Below are positions 41,331-49,228 of a stretch of 60,196 nucleotides of DNA, piece by piece. The DNA is from CAZOSF01 sp964582415 (GTDB lineage Bacteria > Bacteroidota > Bacteroidia > Flavobacteriales > Flavobacteriaceae), in NCBI GenBank assembly GCA_964582415.1, contig CAZOSF010000006.1, forward strand, positions 1 to 60,196, written 5' to 3'. A model generated the notes under the pieces. The model was not told the origin of the DNA. It ran no database searches and was given only the letters and a program-made list of their open reading frames with translations. Numbering within the stretch: position 1 is the stretch's first letter; each line of letters opens with the position of its first letter. Made by a program: the position numbers and the translations under genes.

Positions 41331-41768
41331 ATGAAAAAAGCACTACTCATACTCTTTCTAATCGTATCACTTACGGGATACTCTCAAAGGGGCGATAAAA
41401 TTCGCGCCTATAAAACCGCTTATATCACCGAAAAAGTGGAGCTAACCCCTTCTGAGGCAGAAAAATTTTGGCCGGTTTACAATAAGTTCGATGAACAGCT
41501 TTCGGAAATTCATAGAAAAGAGCGCAGGGAAATTTTCGATACTGTAAAAGGCGACCTGGATGCCCTTAGCGAAGAGGAAGCACAAGCTTTGGTAAAATCC
41601 ATTCGTGAACTAAAGCAAAAAGAACAGCAAATTCATGAGGCATTATTGAATGAATTACTTCAAATTCTGCCCGCAAAAAAAATATTGAAATTAAAACAAG
41701 CAGAGGAAGAGTTTAAAAGAAGCCTATTGAACAAATTTAAGAATCGTCGCGGAGGACAACGACCTTAG
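41331..41768 (+). CDS. periplasmic Spy/CpxP-like helical protein
   Basis: 145 residues, signal peptide MKKALLILFLIVSLTGYSQ. The mature part is helical and highly charged, with LTPSEAEKFWPVYNKFDEQL and a long charged helix (ELKQKEQQIHEALLNELL), ending KNRRGGQRP. This is the layout of the heavy-metal/envelope-stress sensors that accompany ECF sigma factors in Bacteroidota. It overlaps the convergent lipoprotein gene by 4 bases. Confidence 0.72.
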   Translation: MKKALLILFLIVSLTGYSQRGDKIRAYKTAYITEKVELTPSEAEKFWPVYNKFDEQLSEIHRKERREIFDTVKGDLDALSEEEAQALVKSIRELKQKEQQIHEALLNELLQILPAKKILKLKQAEEEFKRSLLNKFKNRRGGQRP

Positions 41769-42802
41769 CGAAATTTCAAACGGACTATTCGACCACTACC
41801 GCTAGCAAATGCAATACTGTCGTTTACGAATTCTACGGCATAAAATCCCTCTTCGCTCAGGCTACGCCAGGTGTCTCCAAAATCATCACTGAAATCTACG
41901 CCTTCTGAACCGACGGCGAGTAGCTCATCCCCTGCTCCACCGGGAACAAATTTCACGGAAGAACGATACCCGGGCCCAGAACCGTTGGCAACCAACTCCC
42001 AAGTTCGGCCTCCATCAAGCGTCACCGCTTTGTTTCCTTCATTGAATTCTTTATTTTCCCAATCTCCGCCAAACACTACTCCTCTTTTTTCATCGAAAAA
42101 ATCGATGCTATAAATACCCGTCATGGCTTTCCCCTGTACTATGGGCGTATCATAAACCTCCCAGGTTGTTCCTTTGTCGGGACTATGAAAAACTCGTGCA
42201 CGTTTGCCCCCAGTAGCAATCCAAGCATGATCACCATATACGGCAATATTGGAATTGCTAGCGGCAAAGGCTGCTTCCGCCTTCTCGACGGGAGGCAACT
42301 GGGTACAAGGAATCTTCGACCAGGTATTTCCACCATCGTGGGTAATCAAAATAGACAAACAACCTCCAATAGGATCACCCATAGCAATGCCATCGACATC
42401 GTTCCAAAAAGCCATGGCATCATAAAAAACTTCATCCCCTGTTTCCAGATAGACATCTTCAATATGCGTAGCTTCCTTTCCATCGAAATCGATTTTATAA
42501 AGAACGGCAGGATTGGCGATACTAAGCACAAATACAGCCTTCGAGGTTTTACCTATCGATCGAAAATGCAAAGGGCGATCATCATATTTTATGGAGGCTA
42601 ATTTTGGAACTCCTTGATCGATCAACCCAACCATCCCCTTATCGGCTGCAAACCACACACGTTGCCGATCTAAAGGTGCGATGGCACGGATGCTTAGGGA
42701 ATCACTAAAAATAGTTTCGATGTCAACCGAAGTATAGTCGGGATGTTTTTTATCACTACAACTAACAATAAAAACCAGTAGTAGTACCCACAAAATACGC
42801 AT
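41765..42802 (-). CDS. beta-propeller lipoprotein (Ycf48/BNR-like)
   Basis: 345 residues starting MRILWVLLLVFIVSC, a lipoprotein signal with Cys15. The body shows BNR/Asp-box repeats: THDGGNTWSKI, SPDKGTTWEV, TLDGGRTWELV and SDDFGDTWRSL, as in photosystem-II assembly factor-like and sialidase-like propellers. No sialidase catalytic residues were recognised. A longer frame begins at 42883 but overlaps the divergent methyltransferase promoter and lacks a signal, so the internal ATG is chosen. Confidence 0.8.
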   Translation of the reverse strand: MRILWVLLLVFIVSCSDKKHPDYTSVDIETIFSDSLSIRAIAPLDRQRVWFAADKGMVGLIDQGVPKLASIKYDDRPLHFRSIGKTSKAVFVLSIANPAVLYKIDFDGKEATHIEDVYLETGDEVFYDAMAFWNDVDGIAMGDPIGGCLSILITHDGGNTWSKIPCTQLPPVEKAEAAFAASNSNIAVYGDHAWIATGGKRARVFHSPDKGTTWEVYDTPIVQGKAMTGIYSIDFFDEKRGVVFGGDWENKEFNEGNKAVTLDGGRTWELVANGSGPGYRSSVKFVPGGAGDELLAVGSEGVDFSDDFGDTWRSLSEEGFYAVEFVNDSIAFASGSGRIVRLKFR

Positions 42803-42846
42803 ACGGATATTTTTATGGCAAAAGTAAGGAAACAGGTAAAGAATAG

Positions 42847-42854
42847 TACCTTTG
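42847..42854 (+). promoter_or_regulatory. -7 promoter box TACCTTTG before the RNA methyltransferase gene
   Basis: TACCTTTG matches TAnnTTTG and lies 17 bases before the ATG. No TTTG at the -33 distance. Confidence 0.55.
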
Positions 42855-42871
42855 CAGTCTAGTTTTACCAT

Positions 42872-44083
42872 ATGCGTCTCCATAGAAATTTAGTATTTGC
42901 CACCATTGATGCCCTTGTAGCCATCTTTAATGAAGGAAATCAAGCCGATAAAGTCCTCAAGAATGTCTTACGCAGAGACAAACGCTGGGGGGCCAGAGAT
43001 CGTGGATTTATTGCTGAAACCACTTACGACATTGTGCGATGGAAACGACTTTACGAAACCATTGCAGAAGTTAAAGCACCCTACTCTCGAGAAGATTTAT
43101 TTCGACTCTTCGCTGTTTGGGCCACACTTAAAGGAATCTCCCTTCCGGACTGGAAGCAGTTTGATGGCACTCCTACCCGTAGAATCAAAGGTCGTTTTGA
43201 CGAGCTTTCGAAAATTCGCAAATACCGTGAATCCATTCCCGATTGGATGGATGAACTTGGTGTACAAGAATTGGGGGAAGAACGTTGGGGAAAGGAGCTA
43301 GCAGCCTTGAACGAACAAGCCTCGGTTGTATTACGATGTAATACCCTAAAAACCAATGTAAAGGATCTGCAAAAGGCATTGGCTGCACAAGATATCGAAA
43401 CCGAAGTTTTAAAAGATCTCCCAAATGCCATCATTTTAAAGGAACGACACAATGTTTTTCTAACCGATGAGTTCAAAGAAGGGTGGTTTGAAGTTCAGGA
43501 TGCTTCCTCCCAGAGAGTAGCCCGCCTTTTGAATCCAAAACCCGGCGAACGTGTAGTGGATGCCTGTGCAGGTGCGGGAGGCAAAAGCCTACATATGGCC
43601 AATTTAATGGAAAATAAAGGGCAACTCATTGCCATGGATCTGTATGAAAATAAATTGTTGGAATTGAAAAGACGTGCGCGACGCAATGGTATCTTCAATT
43701 TGGAAACAAGGGTCATCGATTCTACGAAAACCATTAAAAAGCTGTATGAGGCTGCCGATAAGGTACTCTTAGACGCTCCCTGTACCGGATTGGGGGTTTT
43801 GCGAAGAAATCCAGATAGCAAGTGGAAACTAAAACCAGATTTTGTAGAGGAAATTCGAAAGACACAACAGGAAATCCTTCAATCGTATTCCCGAATGCTG
43901 AAATCTGGAGGAAAATTGCTCTATGCTACCTGCTCCATACTTCCTTCAGAAAATGAACTACAAGTGGCCACTTTTCTAAAATCAGAGAATGGCAAGAACT
44001 TCAAGTTGTTGGAGGAACATACCCTTTATCCCAGTGAGACTGGTTTTGATGGCTTTTATATGGCTTTGCTACAGAAGATGTAA
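42872..44083 (+). CDS. RsmB/NOL1-type RNA m5C methyltransferase
   Basis: 403 residues. The N-terminal helical domain (about 1-120) resembles NusB-like RsmB; the methyltransferase domain has the SAM motif VVDACAGAGGKSLHMA, DAPCTGLGVLRRNP with one conserved Cys, and LLYATCSILPSEN with the catalytic Cys. It probably methylates C5 of a cytosine in 16S rRNA; the exact position is not deducible. Confidence 0.92.
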   Translation: MRLHRNLVFATIDALVAIFNEGNQADKVLKNVLRRDKRWGARDRGFIAETTYDIVRWKRLYETIAEVKAPYSREDLFRLFAVWATLKGISLPDWKQFDGTPTRRIKGRFDELSKIRKYRESIPDWMDELGVQELGEERWGKELAALNEQASVVLRCNTLKTNVKDLQKALAAQDIETEVLKDLPNAIILKERHNVFLTDEFKEGWFEVQDASSQRVARLLNPKPGERVVDACAGAGGKSLHMANLMENKGQLIAMDLYENKLLELKRRARRNGIFNLETRVIDSTKTIKKLYEAADKVLLDAPCTGLGVLRRNPDSKWKLKPDFVEEIRKTQQEILQSYSRMLKSGGKLLYATCSILPSENELQVATFLKSENGKNFKLLEEHTLYPSETGFDGFYMALLQKM

Positions 44084-44100
44084 AAATAGAAACCATAAAA

Positions 44101-44128
44101 AAAAGGCAGACTTTCGTCTGCCTTTTTT
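44101..44128. terminator. bidirectional terminator between the methyltransferase and the T9SS gene
   Basis: Perfect stem AAAAGGCAGAC (44101-44111) and GTCTGCCTTTT (44116-44126), loop TTTC, A-run before and T-run after. Confidence 0.9.
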
Positions 44129-44144
44129 ATTGGTAGGATAACTA

Positions 44145-46019
44145 TTATCTCACCATTATTTTCTTACTGGTCTTTTGTTTGGCATTTGCTACCTCAACAA
44201 TATATACGCCAGTACTAGCATTGTTCAAGTTTACGCTTGCACGGTACCCATTGGCTTCTGTTTCCATAGCACCGGTGGCAATCACTTGTCCAATGATATT
44301 CATGATTCGGTAGTTCATGTCACCAAAGTCTTCAGTTGTAGAATACTTCAATTCATATTGCTTATCTGCAACAGGATACATGAACAGGTGGTGTTCGTTG
44401 ATTTCGTTATCATTTACACTCAACAACTCCCCGAATGAGTAAAATTTCTTGAACTCATCATTGGCAGGATACTCATCTCCAGATAAAGCGGTACGCACTT
44501 CCACTTCATACAAGTGACCTTCGATAGATAAATCGATAGTTTGTGCAAAGGTATAGTTTGCAGTTTCTCCCGCGGCTAGAGAGCCGTTGAAGGTTTCAGT
44601 AGCCACAAGGTTACCATCTACATACAATTCAACATCGAAGTTGGATTGCGTATCTGTACCATAGTTGATCAAAGAAACCTCTACAGTTTCAGATGCAGTA
44701 TATGGGCCTTCAAAACCAGGACTTGCAAATGCATAAGCTCCCACGTCGTCCGTATAATCATCGATCAAACGGAAAGCAGCTACACGGGTTGCCCAAGTAT
44801 TGGTGGTAGGAATAAACTCNNNNNNNNNNNNNNNNNNNNNNNNNNNNNNNNNNNNNNNNNNNNNNNNNNNNNNNNNNNNNNNNNNNNNNNNNNNNNNNNN
44901 NNNNNNNNNNNNNNNNNNNTGGGATCCAAAAGCTCTATAGTTTACCATGTATGAAATAATACCACTTTGGCTATCCAATTTTCTGGTGGTTCCTGGCTGT
45001 GGAATATCTCCTGTTCCAAATGGTTGGAAGGTGCTATCAAAAGGACTGGTTGGAATAATCAATGGATCGCTTACGGAACTAGTTCCATCCCAATCCAAGT
45101 TGATTTCCCAGATTTTAATGTGATCTTCTTCAACCCCGTTCCAGGCATCATCTTGAAGGTATACAATGTAACCTGGTGCATCTGGATCATAATCAGTTCC
45201 TACCAAATTGGCTGGTTCAGGACTGAAAACGGTATTTGGGTTATTGATGATTCCCGGCAATACAAATCCACGAAGTTGTGCAGTTGCAGCTCCGGCCAAC
45301 ATGGCGTCTCTTTGGAAAACATACGTAGCCAAACCTGGTTTGTTGGCAGTTAAATAGTATCCATCAGGCCAGATAGAGTAGTGTGGATAATCTGGGAATG
45401 AACTGAATGGATATTCGTATACGTTATACGTCCCTGTTGGATCTGGAGTTGTAGAAACACCCATGATCAATGCATTATCGGAAATACGGAATTGGCTTAC
45501 AAACCAACGATCCGCCAAATGATCGTACATAACGATTGGGTCACCATCGTTGTTTCCACTTCCAAGGAAAGTTCCTAATGGAATAGGACCAACTAATAAG
45601 TTTCCTTCTTTGTCAAAAATCTTCACACGTAAGTTGAAGGCGTGTACATAATGGTTGGGCCCTACAGCACCTGTTGGATCTGGAGGAATTACACCACCAG
45701 ATTCTGCTGAAGTTCCACCGGTAAAATCAATCAATAATCCAACAGGCTGACGACTGGCAGGATTGGTTTGATTTAATGGGTCTGGACCCATTGGTAATGC
45801 ATTTGGGTTCTGCTTTGAAGCGTTTCTCAAGTTGTTTGGAACAACATACACATTTTCAAGATCGTAAGGAACTTCTTCAGGAACTGCGATATCTCTTAAA
45901 GCTATCGACTCCCCTAAAAATTTTCCTTCACCAAAGGCCATAGGCGGATACGTGTTCTGACTAAAGCCTGTTCCAGCAGCAACTAATGCAAGAAAGGATA
46001 GAATAAAAAGTTTTTTCAT
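44145..46019 (-). CDS. large secreted T9SS protein, interrupted by a scaffold gap
   Basis: The frame starts MKKLFILSFLALVAAGTGFSQ (signal) and ends with a T9SS type A tail (RIMNIIGQVIATG, ASTGVYIVEVANAKQ, TSKKIMVR). A longer frame begins at 46127 but has no signal at its start. The N-terminal half (PPDPTGAVGPNHYVHAFN, YDHLADRWFVSQF, FPDYPHYSIWPDGYY) is a beta-propeller-like module; after the gap there is a CARDB-like domain. Ns at 44820-44919 interrupt the gene. Alignment by eye with the adjacent paralogue shows that about 130 residues are missing there, not 33. Function unknown; expected on the cell surface. Confidence 0.82.
   Translation of the reverse strand: MKKLFILSFLALVAAGTGFSQNTYPPMAFGEGKFLGESIALRDIAVPEEVPYDLENVYVVPNNLRNASKQNPNALPMGPDPLNQTNPASRQPVGLLIDFTGGTSAESGGVIPPDPTGAVGPNHYVHAFNLRVKIFDKEGNLLVGPIPLGTFLGSGNNDGDPIVMYDHLADRWFVSQFRISDNALIMGVSTTPDPTGTYNVYEYPFSSFPDYPHYSIWPDGYYLTANKPGLATYVFQRDAMLAGAATAQLRGFVLPGIINNPNTVFSPEPANLVGTDYDPDAPGYIVYLQDDAWNGVEEDHIKIWEINLDWDGTSSVSDPLIIPTSPFDSTFQPFGTGDIPQPGTTRKLDSQSGIISYMVNYRAFGSXXXXXXXXXXXXXXXXXXXXXXXXXXXXXXXXXXEFIPTTNTWATRVAAFRLIDDYTDDVGAYAFASPGFEGPYTASETVEVSLINYGTDTQSNFDVELYVDGNLVATETFNGSLAAGETANYTFAQTIDLSIEGHLYEVEVRTALSGDEYPANDEFKKFYSFGELLSVNDNEINEHHLFMYPVADKQYELKYSTTEDFGDMNYRIMNIIGQVIATGAMETEANGYRASVNLNNASTGVYIVEVANAKQKTSKKIMVR
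44820..44919. other. scaffold gap of 100 N
   Basis: Exactly 100 N, the conventional placeholder for a gap of unknown size, inside the T9SS gene. The paralogue at 46153-49080 suggests a true missing length of about 390 bases. Confidence 0.95.
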
Positions 46020-46104
46020 TTGGAAAAATTTAGAAATGATGTTTAGGTGGCGAAATATATTGAATATTCCCCAAATTTTAAGTGTAAATATTGATTTTTT
46101 ATAC

Positions 46105-46132
46105 AAAAAAAGGGTGGCACTTGCCACCCTTT
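46105..46132 (-). terminator. intrinsic terminator of the larger T9SS gene
   Basis: Stem AAAGGGTGGCA (46109-46119) and TGCCACCCTTT (46122-46132); on the minus strand it is followed by a T-run. Confidence 0.88.
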
Positions 46133-46152
46133 CAAGAATTTCAGCATATTGT

Positions 46153-49080
46153 TTATTTTACAATAATACGCGCTGTTTTATACGTCTTCAAATCGGCTCC
46201 AGAAAGTTTAATTAAATAAACCCCGCTGGCCATTTGAGACATATCCAATTTGATTTGATAGCTATTTTCAGAAGATTTCGTCAAAGTTTTGAACTTCAAT
46301 TGCTGACCCAATACGTTGTAAAGTGCAGCGTAAACTCCTTTATCGTAGTTGGTAGTTAACGTGATATCAAACTGGTTGTTTGGCAATGTTAACACAACAA
46401 GCTCTGAATTAGCAAAATTTTGATCAGAGATACTGAGGATACCTGTGTTGGCGGTATAATCTTCTGTTTCTCCATATTGCGTTTCCTCACATGCATCATC
46501 AGGAACAGGAGCTTGCCAGTTTGTTTTTGCACGCATCAAGTGATCCCCTGGAGGTACACCTGCAGGAACTGTCAAATCGGTAGTTTCTGTGTAAGTACCT
46601 GAACCTTGACCAGGAGCAATTACATAATCAACAACTACTTTTTCATCGTTAGTGAAATCATAGTCATCATTAAAGTCGATCCAAACGGTTACGTGCTGAT
46701 CACCATATCCCGTAGTCATGGTTAAATCATAGGTCATACCTGGTTCCAAATAAGCAATTTCATCGGTGAAATCGGCGTATCCCTCACATCCTGAAGGATT
46801 GTTGATTTCTGCAATAGAGAACAACTGAAGACCATCCCCGAAAGAACAATCCATCTCTGGCTGACACATAAAGTTTTCAACCTCAGCGGTAAGCGTATCG
46901 TTATCGGTATTTTGATCACCCGATAAGCTGGTCGTGATTTCAATCGTATAAGAACCGATTTCAGTTAAATCTGCCTGCGTCGAGAAGTTAAATACTGCTT
47001 CTTCTTCTTGATCTAGAGAACCAGCGAAAGTTTCTACTACAGGAGTGCCTCCGTTTACGGTGTATTGTACATCAAAATTGGATTGTGTATCAACACCAAA
47101 GTTTTTAAGGTTAACCGAAATCGTTTGCATTCCCAATCCTGAACCAGACGCAGGAGCAACCAATTCCAATGGTCCCACATCATTTGCATACAAATGTGTT
47201 ACCTCCTTTTCGAAATCATCATTTGGGTTGAATTCATCACCGGCTAACAAGGTCGCTGCTTTAATGGTATAGGTTTGACCAACAGTTGATAAATCAACGG
47301 TTTGCGCAAATGTATAGTTAGCAACATCGCCACCAGCAATTGACCCATTAAAGGTTTCGGTAGCAACCACAACATCATCCACAAGTAATTCCACAGGGAT
47401 GTTGGATTGGGTTCCTGTACCATAGTTTCGGATACTGATCTCTACTGTTTCTGCATTGGTAAGCACTCCATTTTCTGGCTGGATGATCGCGTTTACTCCA
47501 ACATCGGCGGTAAATCCGCCAGAAAGTGTAAAGGAAGCAACACGAGATCTCCAGTTGTTGTTGGAGGCAAAATATTCGGCTGTATGCCAGAACGTAAAGT
47601 TATCTGGATCCATAGTTAGGTGCGAGTAATCACCAAAACGGTTAGAGAAGGTCTGCACTCCGATACCATCAATAATGGTCTCTTCCGCCACGGTCATCTG
47701 ACCCGCTGGATCTCCATCGAAACGTCCTGTATACTTAATACCTACAGGAAGCGTAGCACTCGCGATATGGAAACCCATACCGATGTTACCGGCAGCATCC
47801 ATTCCGGCACTACCCATAAAACGGCTATGTCCATCAGCAGGTGCATAGGTTCCTTCTTGGAACAACGACCAAGCACCGTTTCCAGTGTTTCTTAATTCAA
47901 TCCAACGAATTCCAGAAGTATCATTTCCATCAACGTCTACGTTGAAGGTGACCAACCAAGAGTTATGAGAGCCAAAGCTTCGGTAGTTGGAAGCGTACGA
48001 AATCACACCACCAATCATATCGATTTTTTGACCGGTCCCTGGCTGTGCAACGTCTCCAGTTCCGAATGGAGCGAAAACAGAGTCGAAAGGAGCGATTGGG
48101 ATTTCAACTGGGGCAGAAATCGTTGAGGAAGCTGGATTGTTCCAATCTACCTCAATTTCCCAGATTTTCAAGTGGTCGTTCGTGATTCCACCTCCCCAAC
48201 CATCGTCCTGCATATAAACGATGTATCCTGGTACGTTAGCTGGAAAGTCCACCCCTGTTAAGTTTGCAGGTTCTGGACTAAATACTGTATTACTGTTTTC
48301 TACAACTCCTGGCAAACTGAATCCAACGATATTTGCGGTTGGTTCTCCATCAATCATCGCTTGACGCTCGATTACATAAGTCGTGTTACCAACAAATTTA
48401 TTTGCGGTCATGTAATAACCATCAGGCCATACAGTGTAGTGTGGATAGTCTGGAAAGGCATCCAATGGGAACTGATACACATTGTAAGCACCGGTTGGAT
48501 CGGAAGTTTCAGAGACACCAATTACCAAACCATTGTTTGAAAACTGGAACTGACTCACAAAATAACGATCTGCCAAATGGTCGTACATAAAGATAGGGTC
48601 ACCCGCGTTAGAACCATTTCCTAAGAAAGTTCCCAACATGGTTGGACCCGCTAAAACGTTTCCTTGCTTATCGAAAATTTTGATAGCCACGTTTACCCCA
48701 GCAATGTAGTGATTAGGACCTGCAGCTCCTGTTGGATCTGGAGGAGTAAAACCACCACCTTCACCTTGAGTCAAACCATCGAAGTTTTCCTCAACGGGCA
48801 TTAAGGTAACACCACCAACATTTTTTTGACGCAAAGGGTCAATACCATTCTGTGGATAAGCATTTGCATTTAATTTTTCATTTGCTCTCAAGTTATTGGG
48901 AACAATCTTAATTTCGTTCACCTTATACTCCGCATCTAGCGTCGTAGGGAAATCTCTCAAAGGCACGGTCTTTTTAACAAACCGTCCCTGAATTACAGTT
49001 TTCGCGGGAAAGGTTTCCTGCGCCTGTACCATAGTGCTTGCCAATAGAAAGGCTAGCAATGCGTAAAGTCTAAATTTCAT
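46153..49080 (-). CDS. large secreted T9SS protein with CARDB-like repeats and GEVED domain
   Basis: 975 residues, signal MKFRLYALLAFLLASTMVQAQ. The N-terminal module (about 20-500) is homologous to the neighbouring T9SS protein (PPDPTGAAGPNHYIAGVN, YDHLADRYFVSQF, FPDYPHYTVWPDGYY). Two CARDB-like domains follow, each with a TQSN-type strand and a GDxxxxND turn, then a GEVED domain (ITTGYGDQHVTVWIDFN-like region, ending CEETQYGETEDYT), then the T9SS tail with VLGQQLKFKTL and ASGVYLIKLSG. It is probably a surface adhesin or structural protein. Tandem with its paralogue in the same orientation. Confidence 0.85.
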   Translation of the reverse strand: MKFRLYALLAFLLASTMVQAQETFPAKTVIQGRFVKKTVPLRDFPTTLDAEYKVNEIKIVPNNLRANEKLNANAYPQNGIDPLRQKNVGGVTLMPVEENFDGLTQGEGGGFTPPDPTGAAGPNHYIAGVNVAIKIFDKQGNVLAGPTMLGTFLGNGSNAGDPIFMYDHLADRYFVSQFQFSNNGLVIGVSETSDPTGAYNVYQFPLDAFPDYPHYTVWPDGYYMTANKFVGNTTYVIERQAMIDGEPTANIVGFSLPGVVENSNTVFSPEPANLTGVDFPANVPGYIVYMQDDGWGGGITNDHLKIWEIEVDWNNPASSTISAPVEIPIAPFDSVFAPFGTGDVAQPGTGQKIDMIGGVISYASNYRSFGSHNSWLVTFNVDVDGNDTSGIRWIELRNTGNGAWSLFQEGTYAPADGHSRFMGSAGMDAAGNIGMGFHIASATLPVGIKYTGRFDGDPAGQMTVAEETIIDGIGVQTFSNRFGDYSHLTMDPDNFTFWHTAEYFASNNNWRSRVASFTLSGGFTADVGVNAIIQPENGVLTNAETVEISIRNYGTGTQSNIPVELLVDDVVVATETFNGSIAGGDVANYTFAQTVDLSTVGQTYTIKAATLLAGDEFNPNDDFEKEVTHLYANDVGPLELVAPASGSGLGMQTISVNLKNFGVDTQSNFDVQYTVNGGTPVVETFAGSLDQEEEAVFNFSTQADLTEIGSYTIEITTSLSGDQNTDNDTLTAEVENFMCQPEMDCSFGDGLQLFSIAEINNPSGCEGYADFTDEIAYLEPGMTYDLTMTTGYGDQHVTVWIDFNDDYDFTNDEKVVVDYVIAPGQGSGTYTETTDLTVPAGVPPGDHLMRAKTNWQAPVPDDACEETQYGETEDYTANTGILSISDQNFANSELVVLTLPNNQFDITLTTNYDKGVYAALYNVLGQQLKFKTLTKSSENSYQIKLDMSQMASGVYLIKLSGADLKTYKTARIIVK

Positions 49081-49199
49081 GGATGATTATTTAAATAATA
49101 AATGACTCGCAAGATAGGGCATTATTTCCAAACTAGAAACCATTTTAAATCAGGACTTTTATAGGTGATTTTTCATGATTCTCTTTTCGACAAATTATG

Positions 49200-49207
49200 T
49201 ACCTTTG
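49200..49207 (+). promoter_or_regulatory. -7 promoter box TACCTTTG before purL
   Basis: TACCTTTG matches TAnnTTTG and lies 21 bases before the ATG at 49229, supporting that start over the in-frame upstream ATG at 49175, which lies upstream of the box. Confidence 0.55.
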
Positions 49208-49228
49208 CGTTTTCAAAATTTCCCTTTG

